A stretch of 64,000 nucleotides of DNA, from positions 124,001 to 188,000 of the forward strand of contig NW_017567006.1 in assembly GCF_001661265.1 (NCBI RefSeq), in the 5' to 3' direction. Numbering within the stretch: the stretch's first letter is position 1; each line of letters starts with the position of its first letter. This document shows positions 62,535 to 64,000 of this stretch, piece after piece. Under the pieces are notes generated by a model, which ran no database searches, was not told the origin of the DNA, and saw only the letters and a program-made list of their open reading frames with translations. A program made the position numbers and the translations under genes. This DNA is from Saitoella complicata NRRL Y-17804. Its lineage: Eukaryota; Ascomycota; Saitoellomycetes; Saitoellales; Saitoellaceae.

Positions 62535-63114
62535 GAGGGTTTGATGGGTATGGACGGCGTTTGGGAATGAATTCTTTTGGGTTGGAATGAAAGTAGGCAA
62601 TGGCGATTGATACCCCGTGGCCGGTTATAATATGACTATACTTCAATACGAACATTGAACAAGTAGTGAGTTAGTCTCGGCACAAAATGTACAGGTTTGT
62701 CCGTCAAATACACGGGTCGGTGAGCTGTCCTAAGCCCAAAAATGGTCACGGAGAGGCTCGAACTCTCAGCCTTGGCGTTATTAGCACCACGCGCTAACCA
62801 ATTGCGCCACGCAACCAGTCATGTGACATGGACAAAACGCTGTACAACCTGGATGTCGTGGCAACCTGGGTTCCTCACGTTGGAAGGCCGTGGAACGAAT
62901 GGTCGGTCATATAACTACATCGATATACCGTACGATAGCTTGAGCAAGTGTCATTGATATAGTGCCCTTCAGGGCAGTTGTCTTCTTGACAGTGTGCATT
63001 GTAGATAAACCAATTGCAAAGTCCAAAACTCCCAAACGCCTTTCAACTTCATCGTTCTCACATACTATACACTCAATGCGTCTCCATTCACCTCTCAGAT
63101 ATCATACAATCTCT
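62535..63114. other. Intergenic with tRNA-Ile
   Basis: 580 bp that hold the EAF6 3' flank, the minus-strand tRNA gene and the 3' flank of the SET gene. Nothing else seen. Confidence 0.45.
62743..62816 (-). tRNA. tRNA-Ile(AAU), intronless
   Basis: Acceptor GGTTGCG pairs with CGTGACC, discriminator A; D arm GCGC/GCGC; anticodon stem TGGTG/CGCCA, loop CTAATAA, anticodon AAT (read as IAU); T arm GAGAG TTCGAGC CTCTC. All stems close. Confidence 0.93.
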
Positions 63115-63715
63115 TTAGTTCACCAACCCCTCCTCCCTCTGCAACTCCTCAATATGCTCATTGAACCAATATGCCTGAGCCTTCTCCTTGGGAATATACC
63201 TCGCACCCCTAATTTCCCCCAAACACCTCTTCGCGTGACAATTACAATCGAAAGGCTGGTCCATATCCCACTCCGTAGAAGGGTAAAAGAAGGTGATAGG
63301 GGAACCGGTGGGGATGTCCTCGACTGCACGGACGACACGGTTCTTTATGTCGACGATAGCGGTGGGGGCACAGGAGTGGTTCATGTAGACGAGGTCGGAG
63401 TTGAGCTGTTCGAGAGATGTTAATATTAGTTATGGGGGTATGAAGGGCGAACAAGAGAGGTCGAACCTCGATGTGTGAGTCGCGGGAGACTTGGACGGAG
63501 GTGTAGCGTTTGGGGCCGGGTGTCAGGCCTTCGAGGCTTGCGATGACGTCGCCCTTCTTGAAGTCCTGTTTCAACGACATATTAAAACTTGAGCGACAGT
63601 GTTCCCTTCTGGAAGCACGAACCTTAACGGCAAGAAGTTCCGAAGCAAAGCTTCCGTCCTGGAAGTTCACCTTGAAAAGGTCAGGATGAGAAGCGACGTG
63701 GTTACGAGGAGCCAT
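63115..63715 (-). CDS. Small SET-domain protein
   Basis: Exons 63623-63715, 63467-63565 and 63115-63405 encode 160 residues. It is almost only a SET domain: the N-terminal strands (VNFQDGSFASELLAVKDFKK, GDVIASLEGLTPGPKRYTSV), then the catalytic/AdoMet core NSDLVYMNHSCAPTAIVDIK, VRAVEDIPTGSPITFFYPST, and a post-SET-like Cys cluster CNCHAKRC. The NHSC motif fits a lysine methyltransferase, but there is no pre-SET or other domain to name the substrate, and the usual Tyr of the C-terminal 'GEELTFDY' is at ITFFYP here. Small SET-only fungal proteins are known by sequence, mostly without function. Start is MAPRNHVASHPDLFK. Confidence 0.85.
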
Positions 63716-64000
63716 TGTTGTTGAACTGTTGAAGAGATTGTAGCTGACGAAGGTCAATTGGGTGGTAGCGACCGAGATGGAGAATTCGGTAAAAGTTGGT
63801 GAGATGAGAGACTGACTGCGGCCGGTGGTAAACGCGGGTTCAGGGAAGCTTTGACGATCCGGAGATGAGGAGGTGCGGCGCGCGCTAGGCGAGCTGTGGA
63901 GAGCTGGGGAAGGCTAAAGCTGTCAGCGGCTGTCATAAGACGTGGGAAGGTTGTTATGAGGAACAAACGACTGGGTGGAAAAAATGAACTCGAAAAGGTG
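63716..64000. other. SET-gene promoter to window end
   Basis: 285 bp. No supported gene; a minus-strand open frame at 63754-63966 has random composition. Confidence 0.35.

Overview
The window is nuclear DNA of a compact ascomycete fungus. I place about 33 protein-coding genes and 3 tRNA genes in 64 kb, roughly one gene per 1.9 kb, on both strands, with no transposon, rRNA or CRISPR. Introns are mostly 47-69 nt, with GT..AG ends and CTGAC/CTAAC-type branch sites. The gene set is fungal (RAX2, KEX2, EAF6, CTR, CAF120/SKG3-like). FAN1 and U2AF65 argue against a Saccharomyces-type yeast. A Taphrinomycotina yeast or a small-genome Pezizomycotina would fit; I cannot settle the species.

Layout. 0-10 kb: 3' part of NPL4, RAX2, two unrecognised genes, PP2A B subunit (CDC55), PXMP4. 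10-20 kb: alpha-tubulin, a KAT14-like acetyltransferase, COA3, PTA1, a She3-like coiled coil, a Nudix hydrolase. 19.5-28 kb: an arrestin-fold protein, a gene-poor stretch of about 3.5 kb holding one unrecognised Lys-rich gene, a glycine-rich RRM protein, a two-finger GATA factor. 28.5-38 kb: tRNA-Lys, a 910-residue unknown protein, a membrane-anchored helical-repeat protein, NOP14, SNX4. 38-48 kb: a uridine-kinase-like enzyme, KEX2, thioredoxin reductase, a second tRNA-Lys, UTP12. 48-64 kb: EMC6, a CTR copper transporter, an aquaglyceroporin, a CAF120/SKG3-like PH protein, FAN1, U2AF65, BUB2, EAF6, tRNA-Ile and a small SET-domain protein.

Most genes are housekeeping: ribosome assembly (NOP14, UTP12), mRNA processing (PTA1, U2AF65), trafficking and ER (SNX4, KEX2, EMC6, NPL4), cell cycle and polarity (BUB2, RAX2, CDC55), mitochondria and peroxisomes (COA3, PXMP4), metal and redox (CTR, TRR1). 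There is no cluster that reads as one pathway, and I did not find a clear new multi-gene system. The points most worth a second look are: three introns in unrelated genes that open with the same 11 nt (GTCTGTCTCCT); a GATA factor unlike the usual fungal classes next to a gene whose leader carries three GATAA motifs; a kinase P-loop with Lys where Ser/Thr is usual, built across a 20-nt exon; a triple-ATG metal-binding repeat at the start of CTR; and the two unrecognised genes at 23.8 and 28.9 kb. All exon boundaries were set by reading splice signals and checking phase by hand; no transcript data were available.
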